Shown in pieces: positions 8,883 to 17,551 of a DNA stretch of 64,000 nucleotides (positions are counted from its first letter, which is position 1; every line of letters begins with the position of its first letter). The stretch comes from Agrococcus baldri. Lineage in GTDB: Bacteria; Actinomycetota; Actinomycetes; Actinomycetales; Microbacteriaceae. Made by a program: the position numbers and the translations under genes. The notes under the pieces were generated by a model, which saw nothing but the letters and a program-made list of their open reading frames with translations, was not told where the DNA came from and ran no database searches. Location: assembly GCA_900114805.1 (NCBI GenBank), contig FOZN01000001.1:124001-188000 (forward strand). Reading direction: 5' to 3'.

Positions 8883-8910
8883 GAGGTCGAAGCTCGGCTT
8901 CGGCATCCTC
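8883..8910 (-). promoter_or_regulatory. Hairpin in the pnp leader
   Basis: CGAAGC / GCTTCG with a 3-nt loop, extended by outer GAGG / CCTC pairing. It lies about 80-110 nt before the pnp start within the predicted leader. Autoregulation of pnp through leader structure is known in Escherichia coli; here it is only a possibility. Confidence 0.4.
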
Positions 8911-8981
8911 CACCAACGACCAGCCTCTCGGCCTCGTCTGCGGATGCGCGATGGCCGCGGTCAACTGCTGCGGCCGAGTCG

Positions 8982-8987
8982 ATGCTA
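8982..8987 (-). promoter_or_regulatory. Candidate extended -10 element of pnp
   Basis: TAGCAT preceded by TGC gives an extended -10 pattern (TGnTAGCAT) without a recognisable -35. It would start a leader of about 175 nt before pnp. Confidence 0.4.
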
Positions 8988-9022
8988 GCAGTCAGCGCAC
9001 CGGAATCGCTGGAGCCGCCCGC

Positions 9023-9028
9023 TATGCT
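9023..9028 (+). promoter_or_regulatory. -10 element TATGCT of leaderless membrane-protein gene
   Basis: TATGCT ends 6 nt before the GTG at 9035, and this spacing is what selects that GTG as the start. Confidence 0.55.
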
Positions 9029-9034
9029 CCCGCG

Positions 9035-9904
9035 GTGGCCAGCATCCGCTCCCCCGACCTCCGCCCGCTGCAGCAGCCGCTCGGTCGTGCCGGGCGCCGG
9101 GCGGCGCGCGCCTGGCTGCGCGAGCATCGCCAGGCGACCGACGTGCCAGGCGTCGGCCTCGCGATCGCCGGCTGGGGGCTGCTGCTGCCGGGTGCGCTCA
9201 TCCTGCTGGTCGGGCTCACGAGCGGTGACGAGCTCGAGATGACGATCGTCGGGGCCGTCATGACCGCGATCGGTACGGTCCTGCTGGTCTGGCGCTGGCT
9301 GCGACGACGGGATGCGCTGCGTCGCGCAGCCGGGCTCGTGCCGTTCGCGGCCGTCAACGACCTCTCGTACGCGCAGCGGGTCCGGATGCCGATGAAGCAG
9401 GCGGGGCTGCTGCGGCAGGGGTTCGACCAGCTGGGCGTCGACGTGCTGCGCGCCGCCGACGGTGCCGAGTGGGGCGTGTGGCGGCATCGCATCGCAGAGC
9501 GGCGCGGCGGCCCCGAGGTGCTGCGCGGCTACCTGGAGGTGCCGTGGCTCGGTCCGCAGGCACGCGCGGCGGAGGGCGGTCCTCCGCCCGGCCTGCAGCA
9601 GCTGCTGCGGGAGGCGCCGCTGCCGCTCGAGCTCGAGGTCACCTCCGGCAGGCTCACGGTCGTCGCCGCGAGGCCCTGGCGCATGACAGACCCCGACGTG
9701 CAGGTGCTGGTGCACCGCATCCGCTCCCTGGTCGCCGATCAGGGGCGGCAGCCAGCGCGGGCGGCACGGCCGATGCCCGCGTCGATCGCCCAGCTTCCGA
9801 GCAGTCGGCGGCAGGCGCTCGCAGCGCTGGGCGCCGGTGCGGTGCTGGCGCTGTCGACGATCGCGGTCGCGTTCGCGATGGCGCTGGTGCGCAACGCCGC
9901 CTGA
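9035..9904 (+). CDS. Membrane protein of unknown function
   Basis: A 289-residue protein on the strand opposite to pnp and rpsO. An Arg-rich N-terminus is followed by two closely spaced membrane segments (about residues 44-62 and 68-86), a long soluble middle part (LSYAQRVRMPMKQAGLLRQG to LVHRIRSLVAD) and a C-terminal membrane segment (LGAGAVLALSTIAVAFAMAL). I recognise no known domain. The frame is open further upstream, but the GTG is preferred because a -10 element sits at leaderless distance. It splits the usual rpsO-pnp neighbourhood and ends at a terminator shared with rpsO. Confidence 0.75.
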   Translation: MASIRSPDLRPLQQPLGRAGRRAARAWLREHRQATDVPGVGLAIAGWGLLLPGALILLVGLTSGDELEMTIVGAVMTAIGTVLLVWRWLRRRDALRRAAGLVPFAAVNDLSYAQRVRMPMKQAGLLRQGFDQLGVDVLRAADGAEWGVWRHRIAERRGGPEVLRGYLEVPWLGPQARAAEGGPPPGLQQLLREAPLPLELEVTSGRLTVVAARPWRMTDPDVQVLVHRIRSLVADQGRQPARAARPMPASIAQLPSSRRQALAALGAGAVLALSTIAVAFAMALVRNAA

Positions 9905-9946
9905 GCGATCGCGCGGGCGACGGAACGTGCCGCCTCGGACGACGCA

Positions 9947-9975
9947 GAAGGGCCGCCCCCGCGGGGACGGCCCTT
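9947..9975. terminator. Bidirectional hairpin terminator between the 9035 gene and rpsO
   Basis: GAAGGGCCG pairs with CGGCCCTTC, with CCCC / GGGG stacking inside. It lies between the converging stops of the plus-strand membrane-protein gene and rpsO and can serve both. Confidence 0.75.
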
Positions 9976-9991
9976 CGTGAACGCTGGAAGG

Positions 9992-10261
9992 CTAGCGGCG
10001 CAGGCCGAGACGCTCGATGAGCGTGCGGTAGCGCGTGATGTCAACATCCTGGAGGTAGCCGAGCAGGCGACGGCGCTGACCGACGAGCAGCAGCAGACCA
10101 CGACGCGAGTGGTGGTCGTGCTTGTGCTCCTTCAGGTGCTCCGTGAGGTCGAGGATGCGGCGCGACAGCATCGCGACCTGCACCTCGGGGCTCCCGGTGT
10201 CGCCCTCGTGCGTGGCGTACTCCTCGATGATGGCCTTCTTGATGTCTGCGTTCAGGCTCAT
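9992..10261 (-). CDS. rpsO: 30S ribosomal protein S15
   Basis: Binds 16S rRNA early in 30S assembly. The 89-residue protein has the family pattern: [52 protein letters not shown] and [21 protein letters not shown] split across the C-terminal helices. Length 89 is exactly that of most bacterial S15 proteins. The ATG follows an AGGGG-type ribosome-binding site at about 8 nt. An alternative longer frame adds 16 unconserved residues and was rejected. Confidence 0.99.
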   Translation of the reverse strand: MSLNADIKKAIIEEYATHEGDTGSPEVQVAMLSRRILDLTEHLKEHKHDHHSRRGLLLLVGQRRRLLGYLQDVDITRYRTLIERLGLRR

Positions 10262-10349
10262 GTATGGGGCCCCTCTCTCCTCGCAGCGCGGTGCCCGTGC
10301 TGGATGCACGAGCGCTCTTTGTCCGCGGCCGATTCACGGCAACCGGCCA

Positions 10350-10355
10350 AGACTA
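10350..10355 (-). promoter_or_regulatory. Candidate -10 element of rpsO
   Basis: TAGTCT on the minus strand would start a leader of roughly 80 nt before rpsO, long enough to hold the S15 feedback-control structures known from other bacteria. No clear -35 is visible. Confidence 0.4.
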
Positions 10356-10396
10356 CCAGGTCTCGGCCGCCTGCGGCGGCGTGGATCCCGCGAGAG

Positions 10397-11644
10397 TCAG
10401 CGGCGCTGCGTCCAGCCCGGCTCCAGGTCGCCGAAGCGCTGCACGCGCGCGCCCGCGTGCGCCGCCACGGGCATCCCCTGCTGCATCGGCACGGGCTGGC
10501 CGATGGCAACGGTCGCCATCGCGCGGCGCAGATGCATGAGCTTCGCGAGCAGGCCCGCCTCGTCGGCCACGTGCCGGGCACGGTCGCGCCCGACCAGCGC
10601 GTGCTGCCGGTGGTTGGCGAGCCTGGTGGAGGTCTGGATGTACTGCTGCATCTGCTTGCGCAGCCCTCGCTGACGACTCCAGTCCATCAGCAGCGAGCGG
10701 CCGTCGCCGGAGGAGAGCAGCTCGACCTCGTCGTAGCTGAACCAGCCGGCGCGACCGTAGTCGTGCAGCCGCACGCGCGTGATCTTCTTCTCCTGCCGCA
10801 GCAGCAGCCACACGACTCCCGCCGCGAGCAGGCACAGCGGCACCTGCACCACCAGGTAGTAGACGAAGAAGCCGAGCGTGTCGCCCGGCACCCACCAGCT
10901 CGCCGAGTTCCACAGCGCGTGCAGCAGCGCCGAGACGAGGTGGCCGGCCGGGAACGCGAGCAGGATCCACCAGCGGCTGCGCAGCCGGGCGGCGAAGCCC
11001 AACGCCAGGCCGATGCCGACCGAGGTGAAGATGGCGTGGGTCAGCGGGCTCATGATGCCGCGCATGAAGAAGATGAACGAGCCGTCGCCGCTCTCGCTGA
11101 TGGAGGTGCCGAAGTAGAGGATGTTCTCGGTGAAGGCGAAGCCGGCCGCCGAGAGCGCCGCGAACACGATGCCGTCGACCGGGCCGTCGAAGGCCTTCCG
11201 AAAGAACAGGAACATGATGACGACCGGGATCGCCTTCCACAGCTCCTCGGTGATCGGCGCCTGGATGACGGTGGCGTAGAACTCGAACTGCTCCTGCGAG
11301 CTCAGCCACGGCGCCACGAGCGGCTGCAGCACCGCCTCGTTCAGCCACAGCGTCAGCAGCACGGCGGCGATGCCGCCCCAGAGGGCCGCGAACCACATCG
11401 CGATGCGCGGCTCTGGCTCCCAGCGATCGATCGCCAGCACCGCCCAGACGACGAAGCCCAGCGGGAACAGCGCCATCAGGCCTGAGCCCGCGACCAGCGC
11501 CGAGTCCCCGATGGCGCCGTCGAGGATGAAGATGACGGCGATCGACGCGAGCGCCAGCACGACGACGCCGACCACGCCGGCGATGAATCCGACGTTGGGG
11601 CCGGACCTGGGCGCGAAGGGGGACGGCGGGACGGGGGCGCTCAC
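10397..11644 (-). CDS. PrsW-family intramembrane protease
   Basis: A 415-residue polytopic membrane protein (about eight membrane segments). The family signatures are present: ITEELWKA (the EExxK motif), FAFTENILYF, and PAGHLVSALLHALWN with conserved His/Asn. Bacillus PrsW cleaves an anti-sigma factor at site 1; the substrate here is unknown. The protein has a Pro-rich N-terminus and a basic C-terminal tail of about 120 residues. A TACGAT element 6 nt before the GTG indicates a leaderless message. No anti-sigma gene is adjacent. Confidence 0.92.
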   Translation of the reverse strand: MSAPVPPSPFAPRSGPNVGFIAGVVGVVVLALASIAVIFILDGAIGDSALVAGSGLMALFPLGFVVWAVLAIDRWEPEPRIAMWFAALWGGIAAVLLTLWLNEAVLQPLVAPWLSSQEQFEFYATVIQAPITEELWKAIPVVIMFLFFRKAFDGPVDGIVFAALSAAGFAFTENILYFGTSISESGDGSFIFFMRGIMSPLTHAIFTSVGIGLALGFAARLRSRWWILLAFPAGHLVSALLHALWNSASWWVPGDTLGFFVYYLVVQVPLCLLAAGVVWLLLRQEKKITRVRLHDYGRAGWFSYDEVELLSSGDGRSLLMDWSRQRGLRKQMQQYIQTSTRLANHRQHALVGRDRARHVADEAGLLAKLMHLRRAMATVAIGQPVPMQQGMPVAAHAGARVQRFGDLEPGWTQRR

Positions 11645-11650
11645 CCGGGG

Positions 11651-11656
11651 ATCGTA
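11651..11656 (-). promoter_or_regulatory. -10 element TACGAT of leaderless PrsW gene
   Basis: TACGAT, 6 nt before the GTG start. It lies between aspA's stop and the PrsW start, so the PrsW gene is probably transcribed independently of aspA. Confidence 0.55.
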
Positions 11657-11694
11657 TCGGGAGGCGTCCCGCCCTGCGTCGCGGGCGGCTCGGG

Positions 11695-13218
11695 TCAGGA
11701 GCGCTCGTCGTCCGGCAGCTGCTCCGGCACGATCACCGGCATCGCCTGCGTGACCGGCTGCAGGCCGGACAGCCGCGCGGGCGCGAGCAGCTTCTCGACC
11801 CGCTCGCGGTCCATCAGGCCGCTGTCGACCACCAGGTCGGCGATCGACTTGTCACTGGTGAGCGCCTCGTGCGCGAGCTTCGCCGAGTCGGTGTAGCCGA
11901 GGTAGGGCGTCAGCGCGGTGACGACGCCGACCGAGCTGCCGACCATGAGCGCGAGCCGCTCGTGGTTGGCCTCGATGCCGTCGATGCAGTTGACGCGCAG
12001 GGTCATGCACGCCTGCGTCATCCAGTGCAGGCTCTGCAGGATCTGGTGGGTGATGACCGGCTCGAAGGCGTTGAGCTGCAGCTGACCGGCCTCGGATGCG
12101 GCGGTGACCGTGGCGTCGGAGCCGATGACGGCGAACGCCACCTGGTTGACGACCTCGGGGATGACCGGGTTGACCTTGCCGGGCATGATCGACGAGCCTG
12201 CCGCCTTGGCGGGCAGCGAGATCTCGCCCAGCCCCGCCTGCGGGCCGGAGGAGAGCAGCCGCAGGTCGTTGCAGATCTTCGAGAGCTTCACCGCGCAGCG
12301 CTTGAGCGCGCCCGAGACGGTCATGAACACGCCGGTGTCGCTGGTCGCCTCCACCAGGTCGCTGGCCGTGACGATCGGCAGCCCGGTGAGCTCGGCCAGG
12401 TGGCGGGCGGCGGCCTCCGCGTAGCGCGGGTCGGCGGTGATGCCGGTGCCGATCGCGGTGGCGCCCAGGTTGACCTCGCCGAGCCACTTGATGGTCTCCT
12501 CGAGTCGGTCGTAGTCCTCGCGCAGGGTCACGGCGAAGCCGCGGAACTCCTGCCCGAGCGTCATCGGCACCGCGTCCTGCAGCTGGGTGCGGCCGACCTT
12601 GAGCACGTCGTGGAACTCGCGCGCCTTCGCGTCCAGCGCATCCGTCAGCCTCGAGAGCTCGTCGAGCAGGCGCCGCAGCGTGAAGGCCATCGCGACCTTG
12701 ATCGACGTGGGGTAGGTGTCGTTCGTCGACTGCGAGCGGTTGACGTCGTCGATCGGGTGGAAGTGCTCGTACTCGCCCTTGGCGTGGCCGAGCTCGACCA
12801 GCGCAGCGTTCGCGATCACCTCGTTGGTGTTCATGTTCGTCGAGGTGCCGGCGCCGCCCTGGATGACGCCCACCTTGAACTGGTCGTGCAGCTCGCCCGC
12901 CTGGATGCGACGGCAGATGTGGTCGATCATGTCGGCCTTGGCGGCGTCGAGGACGCCGATCTCCTTGTTCGCCCGCGCGCACGCCTGCTTGACGACGGCG
13001 AGCGCGTTGACGAGGTCGGAGTAGACCGAGATGGAGCGGCCGGTGATCGGGAAATTGATCAGCGCGCGCTCGGTGTGGATGCCCCAGTAGGCGTCGGCGG
13101 GCACGGGCAGCTCGCCGAGCGAGTCGCGCTCCATGCGGGTCGGGCCCGTGTACGTGTGCTCCCCCTGCGGTGCCGGGTCGAGCTTGTATGCGGGAACATC
13201 GGTCATGGCTGGCTCCAT
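11695..13218 (-). CDS. aspA: Aspartate ammonia-lyase
   Basis: Converts L-aspartate to fumarate plus ammonia; tetrameric member of the fumarase/aspartase superfamily. The 507-residue protein has the superfamily signature GSSIMPGKVNPV (catalytic loop), the substrate-binding GGAGTSTNMNTNEV and NRSQSTNDTYPTSIK. Usual length is about 470-480, and the surplus is a roughly 25-residue N-terminal extension. A second ATG four codons in is a possible alternative start. Fumarase C is the main alternative by family, but GTSTNMNTNE with TNDTYPT favours aspartase. It follows kynU by 78 nt on the same strand and could share its transcript. Confidence 0.92.
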   Translation of the reverse strand: MEPAMTDVPAYKLDPAPQGEHTYTGPTRMERDSLGELPVPADAYWGIHTERALINFPITGRSISVYSDLVNALAVVKQACARANKEIGVLDAAKADMIDHICRRIQAGELHDQFKVGVIQGGAGTSTNMNTNEVIANAALVELGHAKGEYEHFHPIDDVNRSQSTNDTYPTSIKVAMAFTLRRLLDELSRLTDALDAKAREFHDVLKVGRTQLQDAVPMTLGQEFRGFAVTLREDYDRLEETIKWLGEVNLGATAIGTGITADPRYAEAAARHLAELTGLPIVTASDLVEATSDTGVFMTVSGALKRCAVKLSKICNDLRLLSSGPQAGLGEISLPAKAAGSSIMPGKVNPVIPEVVNQVAFAVIGSDATVTAASEAGQLQLNAFEPVITHQILQSLHWMTQACMTLRVNCIDGIEANHERLALMVGSSVGVVTALTPYLGYTDSAKLAHEALTSDKSIADLVVDSGLMDRERVEKLLAPARLSGLQPVTQAMPVIVPEQLPDDERS

Positions 13219-13296
13219 TGCCTGGTCAGGCCTCGTGGGCGGCGTTGTCTGGGTGCGGCTGGGTGGACCCGCGCCATGAGCCTAGCCCGGAGCGCA

Positions 13297-14589
13297 TCAC
13301 GATGCCCGGCGGCGCTCGGCGCGCATCGCCTCCCCGAGCGCGGCGATGCCGAGCTCGACCTCGGCGAAGGTCGTCGACAGCGGCGACAGGCCGATGCGGA
13401 TGCCGTCGGGCGCTCGGAAGTCGCCGATCACTCCCTGCTCCCAGAGCGCGGCGTTCACGGCAGAGAACGACGGATGCGTCACCGTCAGGTGACTGCCCCG
13501 GTGCGGCCCGGCGGGCGGGCTCGCGAGCACCGCGCGGTCGCCCTCCTCGCCGTGCGGGAGCACGTGCTCGCGCAGCGCCGCCTCGGCGAAATCGGTGAGC
13601 GCGATCGACTTCTCGCGGATGGCCGCGATCCCCACCTGCTCGATGACCTCGAGCATCGCCTCGAGGGCGACGGTGGCGAGCACGGGCGGGGTGCCGGAGA
13701 GGAAGCCGCGCAGGTCGCGCGCGGCCCGGTACTCGCGCTCCATGCCGAAGACATCCGCCGCCCCCATCCAGCCCTGGATGGGCTGGGCGAGGCTGCCCTG
13801 CAGCCGCTGCGCGACGTAGCCGAAGGCGGGCGAGCCGGGCCCGCCGTTCAGGTACTTGTAGGTGCACCCGACCGCCAGGTCGACGCCGGCCGCGTCGAGC
13901 TCGGTCGGGATCACGCCCGCCGAGTGGCACAGGTCCCACAGCATCAGGCCGCCGGCCTCGTGCACGGCTGCGGTGATGTCGGGCAGGTCGGCGACGAAGC
14001 CCGAGCGGTAGGCGACGTGGCTGAGCAGCACGAGCGCCGTGCGCTCGCTGACCGCCTCCTGCACCTGCTGGAGCGTGACGCCGCTCGCCGGGTCGGCCTC
14101 GATCCACCGGATCGTCATGCCGCGCTCGGCTGCGACCCCCTCGACGATGAAGCGGTCGGTCGGGAAGTTGTCGTCGTCGATGACGATCTCGGTGCGCGCG
14201 GGATCGGCCTTCAGCTGCGCGTCGACGGCCGCGCGCACGAGCTTGTAGAGCAGCACCGTGGTGGAGTCGCCGACGAAGGCCTGGCCGGCGGCGGCGCCGA
14301 CGAGCGCGCCGATACGGTCGCCGAGCGCGAAGGGCCGCTCCATCCACTGCTCGTCCCAGGCGCGGATGAGGCGGCCGCCCCAGTCGCCCTCGATGAAGCC
14401 GGCGAAGCGCTCCGGCAGCGACGCGAGCGGGCGCCCGAGCGAGTTGCCGTCGAGGTAGGAGACGACGTCGCCGTCGCGCACGAAGGCGCTCGTGTGGGCG
14501 GCGAGCGGGTCGGCGGCGTCGAGCTGCGCGGCCAGCGCGGCGGTGCCGCCGTCGGCAGGTGCGGCGATGCCGGGGTCTGCGGTGGTCAT
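13297..14589 (-). CDS. kynU: Kynureninase
   Basis: PLP-dependent cleavage of L-kynurenine to anthranilate and alanine. The 430-residue protein shows YLDGNSLGRP at the N-terminus, GDSTTVLLYKL, the VLLSHVAYRSGFVADLP segment, WDLCHSAGVIP containing the PLP-contacting Asp, and CTYKYLNGGPGSPAF with the Schiff-base Lys. The ATG overlaps the amidohydrolase stop by 4 nt (ATGA) and has a GAGGAGG ribosome-binding site inside the preceding gene. It completes the tryptophan-to-anthranilate segment started by kynA. The alanine product could feed the alanine dehydrogenase at 55 kb, but that is speculation. Confidence 0.97.
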   Translation of the reverse strand: MTTADPGIAAPADGGTAALAAQLDAADPLAAHTSAFVRDGDVVSYLDGNSLGRPLASLPERFAGFIEGDWGGRLIRAWDEQWMERPFALGDRIGALVGAAAGQAFVGDSTTVLLYKLVRAAVDAQLKADPARTEIVIDDDNFPTDRFIVEGVAAERGMTIRWIEADPASGVTLQQVQEAVSERTALVLLSHVAYRSGFVADLPDITAAVHEAGGLMLWDLCHSAGVIPTELDAAGVDLAVGCTYKYLNGGPGSPAFGYVAQRLQGSLAQPIQGWMGAADVFGMEREYRAARDLRGFLSGTPPVLATVALEAMLEVIEQVGIAAIREKSIALTDFAEAALREHVLPHGEEGDRAVLASPPAGPHRGSHLTVTHPSFSAVNAALWEQGVIGDFRAPDGIRIGLSPLSTTFAEVELGIAALGEAMRAERRRAS

Positions 14590-15635
14590 GCGTCCTCCTC
14601 CAGGTCGAACCAGGTGATCGATCGCGAACGCGGCCGGTGCCGGGCCGGCCCTAGCAGCGCATCGATCAACGAGTCGTCGTCGTGCACCTCCGGCATGCCG
14701 CTGGTCACCACGGGCCCGGGCGGCAGCAGCCACTCGGCGAGCAGCGCGTCGACGAGCGCGGTGCCCTCAATGCCCGCCTGCCGTAGCGCGGCGAGCTCGT
14801 GCGGGTCGAGGTCGAAGCGCTCGATGCCGTTGCCGAGGTCGGTGCCGTAGGCGACCGCTCCCCCGGCTGCGGCGAAGCGCGCCAAGTTGTCGGTGGCGCG
14901 CGCGAAGGCGAGCTCGTCACCGTCGCGGCCGTGCATCGCGAGCGTCGAGATCCACGTCTGCCCGGCCGCGGCCGCACGGATGACGTCGTCGCTCAGCCGC
15001 TCCGTCCAGGGCGTGTGGGCGAGCACGTCGACCCCTGCCGCGAGCGCCCGCGCGGCCTGCCCGGCGCCCTGCACGTGGGCGGCGACCAGCAGCCCCGCGC
15101 CGTGCGCCTCTGCGGAGATGGCGCCCAGCAGCCCGTCGTCGGGCACGGGCCCGTCGTCGCTGTTGAGCACGACCTTGATGACGGATGCGCCGGAGTCGGC
15201 CTGGGCGCGGATCGAGCGCGCCGCGTCGGCCGCGTCCGCCAGCTCGGCGACGGCGCCCGGCGGCGCCCACGCCCGGTCGGACGGGTAGCCGCCGACAGCG
15301 GCGTGGAAGGGGCCCGCGAAGCGCACGTCGAGCCCGCGGTGCGCGGCGCCCGCCGCCTCGATGAGCCCGGGCAGCGCATCCGGCGCCCAGCCGAGGTCGA
15401 GCACCCTGCCGAGCGCCGTCGGCTCGCGCAGCGCCGCCTGTGCCAGTCCCAGGTGCACGTGCGCGTCGGTGATCGGCGGCAGCAGGGCACCCTGGATGCG
15501 CGTGCGCACCTTCGGCGGCATCTCGTCTTGGGGCACCAGGCGCATGCCGGTCTCGCCGAGCTCGACCACCGCATCCGTCACCCAGTGGCCGCCGATGCGC
15601 GCCCGATCCACCCGGGCGATGATCGGGAGGCTCAC
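14586..15635 (-). CDS. M38 amidohydrolase in the kynurenine operon (candidate formamidase)
   Basis: A 349-residue amidohydrolase-superfamily protein, imidazolonepropionase-like. The whole metal-ligand set can be read: HxH at residues 59 and 61 (ITDAHVHLG), Lys154 (SVIKVVLN, usually carboxylated), His187 (VAAHVQG), His207 ([10 protein letters not shown]) and Asp266 (YGTDLGNG). It is translationally coupled on both sides: GTGA with kynA and ATGA with kynU. No KynB-type formamidase is seen in the window, so this enzyme is a candidate for hydrolysing N-formylkynurenine between KynA and KynU. That role is inferred from position only. Confidence 0.88.
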   Translation of the reverse strand: MSLPIIARVDRARIGGHWVTDAVVELGETGMRLVPQDEMPPKVRTRIQGALLPPITDAHVHLGLAQAALREPTALGRVLDLGWAPDALPGLIEAAGAAHRGLDVRFAGPFHAAVGGYPSDRAWAPPGAVAELADAADAARSIRAQADSGASVIKVVLNSDDGPVPDDGLLGAISAEAHGAGLLVAAHVQGAGQAARALAAGVDVLAHTPWTERLSDDVIRAAAAGQTWISTLAMHGRDGDELAFARATDNLARFAAAGGAVAYGTDLGNGIERFDLDPHELAALRQAGIEGTALVDALLAEWLLPPGPVVTSGMPEVHDDDSLIDALLGPARHRPRSRSITWFDLEEDA

Positions 15636-16501
15636 TCCTCGATCCGGGTGCGCACGACGTAGAGCTCGGGGAAGAAGGTGAGCTCGAGCGCGCGCTTGAG
15701 GAAGTCGACGCCGCTCGAGCCGCCGGTGCCGGTCTTCATGCCGATCGTGCGGGTGACGGTGCGCAGGTGACGGAAGCGCCAGAACTGGAAGTTGTCCTCG
15801 AGGTCGACGAGCTCCTCGCAGGCCTCGTAGGCGCGCCAGTCCTCGTCGACGTCGGGCCGGCCGGCGTCCTCGTAGATCTTCTGGAAGACCGGCACGAGCG
15901 CCTCGGTGTAGACGTGCGCCTTGGTGACATCGCGCTCGAGCAGCTCGGCGGGCACGTCGTGGCCGCGGCGCGCCAGCAGCCGCAGGAACTCGTCGTACAG
16001 GCTCGGCCGGTGCAGCTCGGCCTCGAGCGCCGCGTGGTCGGCTGGGTTCGACTCGAACACCTGCAGCATGCGGGCGTGCTTGTTGCCGAGCGCGAACTCG
16101 ACCTGCCGGTACTGCGCGCTCTGGAAGCCCGAGGCGCTCGCGAGCGAGCCGCGGAACTGCGCGTACTCGGTGGGCGTGAGGGTGGCGAGCACCGACCACT
16201 GCTGCGTCAGCACCTCCTGGATGTGCTTGACGCGCGCGATGCGCTTGAGCGCCGCGCCCAGGTCGTCGCTCGCGAGCAGCCGGCGGGCATCGTCGAGCTC
16301 ATGGATGACGAGCTTGAGCCACAGCTCGGTGGTCTGGTGCTGGATGATGAACAGCAGCTCGTCGTGGTGCTCGGGGCTGCTCTTGGGGTGCTGCGAGGCG
16401 AGCAGCGTGTCGAGGCCGAGATAGCCGCCGTAGGTCATGCGCTCGCGCAGGTCGGTGACGACGCCCTCCTCGATCTCGCGGGTGTTGTCCTCGACGCTCA
16501 C
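15632..16501 (-). CDS. kynA: Tryptophan 2,3-dioxygenase
   Basis: Heme enzyme opening the indole ring of L-tryptophan to N-formylkynurenine. The 289-residue protein has [13 protein letters not shown], the [20 protein letters not shown] helix, [15 protein letters not shown] and the C-terminal [22 protein letters not shown] substrate loop (split here). The proximal heme His is expected in [13 protein letters not shown] with GAGGAGG at 5 nt was chosen over an in-frame ATG 10 codons upstream. It heads the kynA-amidohydrolase-kynU operon. Confidence 0.97.
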   Translation of the reverse strand: MSVEDNTREIEEGVVTDLRERMTYGGYLGLDTLLASQHPKSSPEHHDELLFIIQHQTTELWLKLVIHELDDARRLLASDDLGAALKRIARVKHIQEVLTQQWSVLATLTPTEYAQFRGSLASASGFQSAQYRQVEFALGNKHARMLQVFESNPADHAALEAELHRPSLYDEFLRLLARRGHDVPAELLERDVTKAHVYTEALVPVFQKIYEDAGRPDVDEDWRAYEACEELVDLEDNFQFWRFRHLRTVTRTIGMKTGTGGSSGVDFLKRALELTFFPELYVVRTRIEE

Positions 16502-16529
16502 GGCAGCCTCCTCTTTGCTGGGTCGCCCC

Positions 16530-16560
16530 ACGGTAACGCGCCGGGTGGCCGCTTCGTCAG
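16530..16560 (-). promoter_or_regulatory. Weak candidate promoter of the kyn operon
   Basis: CTGACG and TACCGT on the minus strand are 19 nt apart (18 nt if the -10 is read as TTACCG). Both hexamers are poor, but this is the best pair in the 114-bp gap and the start has a conventional ribosome-binding site. Confidence 0.3.
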
Positions 16561-16615
16561 GGCCACCGACACGGATCGGCGGTCACACATCACCGACCAC
16601 GGATCGATAGCGCGC

Positions 16616-17527
16616 TCACCGGGTGGCGATGAGCGCGGTCGCGCCGATCTCGTCGTCGCCGCGCACCTCGATGGCCGAGAAGCCGACCGCCTCGAGGATC
16701 GCCGCCGCCGTCTCGACCTGGTGCGGCGCGACCTCGGTGACGGCGATGCCGCCGGTGCGCAGGTGCGCGGCCATGGCGGTGGCGTGCTCGCCGAGCGGGT
16801 CGAGCCCGTCGAAGCCGCCGTCGAGCGCGAGCGCCGACTCGTACTCGAGGGTGTCGTGCGGCAGGTGCACGAGTTCGGCGCTCGGCACGTAGGGCAGGTT
16901 GGCGGCGATGACGTCGAACAGGGCGGATGCGCCGGTGCCGGCGGGCGCGCCGGTGCCTGGCGCGTCGGGGCCGGGTCCGTCGGCGCCGGGCGCAATGCTG
17001 CCGGGGGCGGGCAGGCCGTGCAGCGCCTCGATCTCGTCCGCCCGCACCACCACCGCGCCCGGCAGGTTGACCTGCGCGCAGCGCACGGCGGCCGGGTCGG
17101 AATCGATCGCGACCACCTCGATCCCCGGCACGCGGTGCATCGCGAGGGCCGCGATGGCGCCCGTGCCGCAGCCGAGGTCGAGCAGGCGCGGAGCTGGCTC
17201 GCCGGGTGCGCGCCGGTCGGCGAGCTCGCGCAGCCGGTCGGCGACGATGGTCGCCAGCAGCAGCGTGCGGCGACGCGGCACGAACACGCCCGCGTGCACG
17301 GCGACGCGCAGCTCGGCGAAGGCGGCGCTGCCGACGATGTGCTCGATCGGCTCGCCGAGCGTGCGCCGCTCGACGAAGAACCGCAGCGCTTCGAGGTCGT
17401 CGTCCACCTCGGCAGCAGCCTGCAGCTCGGCCAGCTCCTCCTCGGCGAACACGCTGCCGGCGCCGCGCAGCTTGGCGAGCAGCTCGGCTTCCTCGGCGTC
17501 GTAGCCGTGCGGTGCAGCGGGTTCCAT
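16616..17527 (-). CDS. HemK/PrmC-related protein N5-glutamine methyltransferase
   Basis: A 303-residue SAM-dependent methyltransferase. Motif I is LLDLGCGTGAIA; the catalytic N-[LP]-P-Y motif reads IAANLPYVP, as in the actinobacterial PrmC-related family whose target is uncertain. An N-terminal helical domain (EAELLAKLRGAGSVFAEEEL) precedes it. A Pro/Gly/Ala insertion of about 27 residues (roughly 178-205) splits the Rossmann fold and looks like a flexible loop. True release-factor methyltransferase PrmC would normally sit by prfA, so this is probably the paralogue. Divergent from the M20 peptidase with only 24 bp between starts. Confidence 0.9.
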   Translation of the reverse strand: MEPAAPHGYDAEEAELLAKLRGAGSVFAEEELAELQAAAEVDDDLEALRFFVERRTLGEPIEHIVGSAAFAELRVAVHAGVFVPRRRTLLLATIVADRLRELADRRAPGEPAPRLLDLGCGTGAIAALAMHRVPGIEVVAIDSDPAAVRCAQVNLPGAVVVRADEIEALHGLPAPGSIAPGADGPGPDAPGTGAPAGTGASALFDVIAANLPYVPSAELVHLPHDTLEYESALALDGGFDGLDPLGEHATAMAAHLRTGGIAVTEVAPHQVETAAAILEAVGFSAIEVRGDDEIGATALIATR

Positions 17528-17535
17528 CGGTGCCG

Positions 17536-17541
17536 ACGATA
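17536..17541 (-). promoter_or_regulatory. -10 element TATCGT of leaderless PrmC-like gene
   Basis: TATCGT, 8 nt before the ATG at 17527. It shares its first two base pairs with the divergent -10 element of the M20 gene. Confidence 0.5.
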
Positions 17542-17545
17542 GCCT
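17540..17545 (+). promoter_or_regulatory. -10 element TAGCCT of leaderless M20 peptidase gene
   Basis: TAGCCT, 6 nt before the GTG at 17552; overlaps the opposite-strand -10 element by two base pairs, so the two promoters cannot both be occupied. Confidence 0.55.
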
Positions 17546-17551
17546 GCGCGA

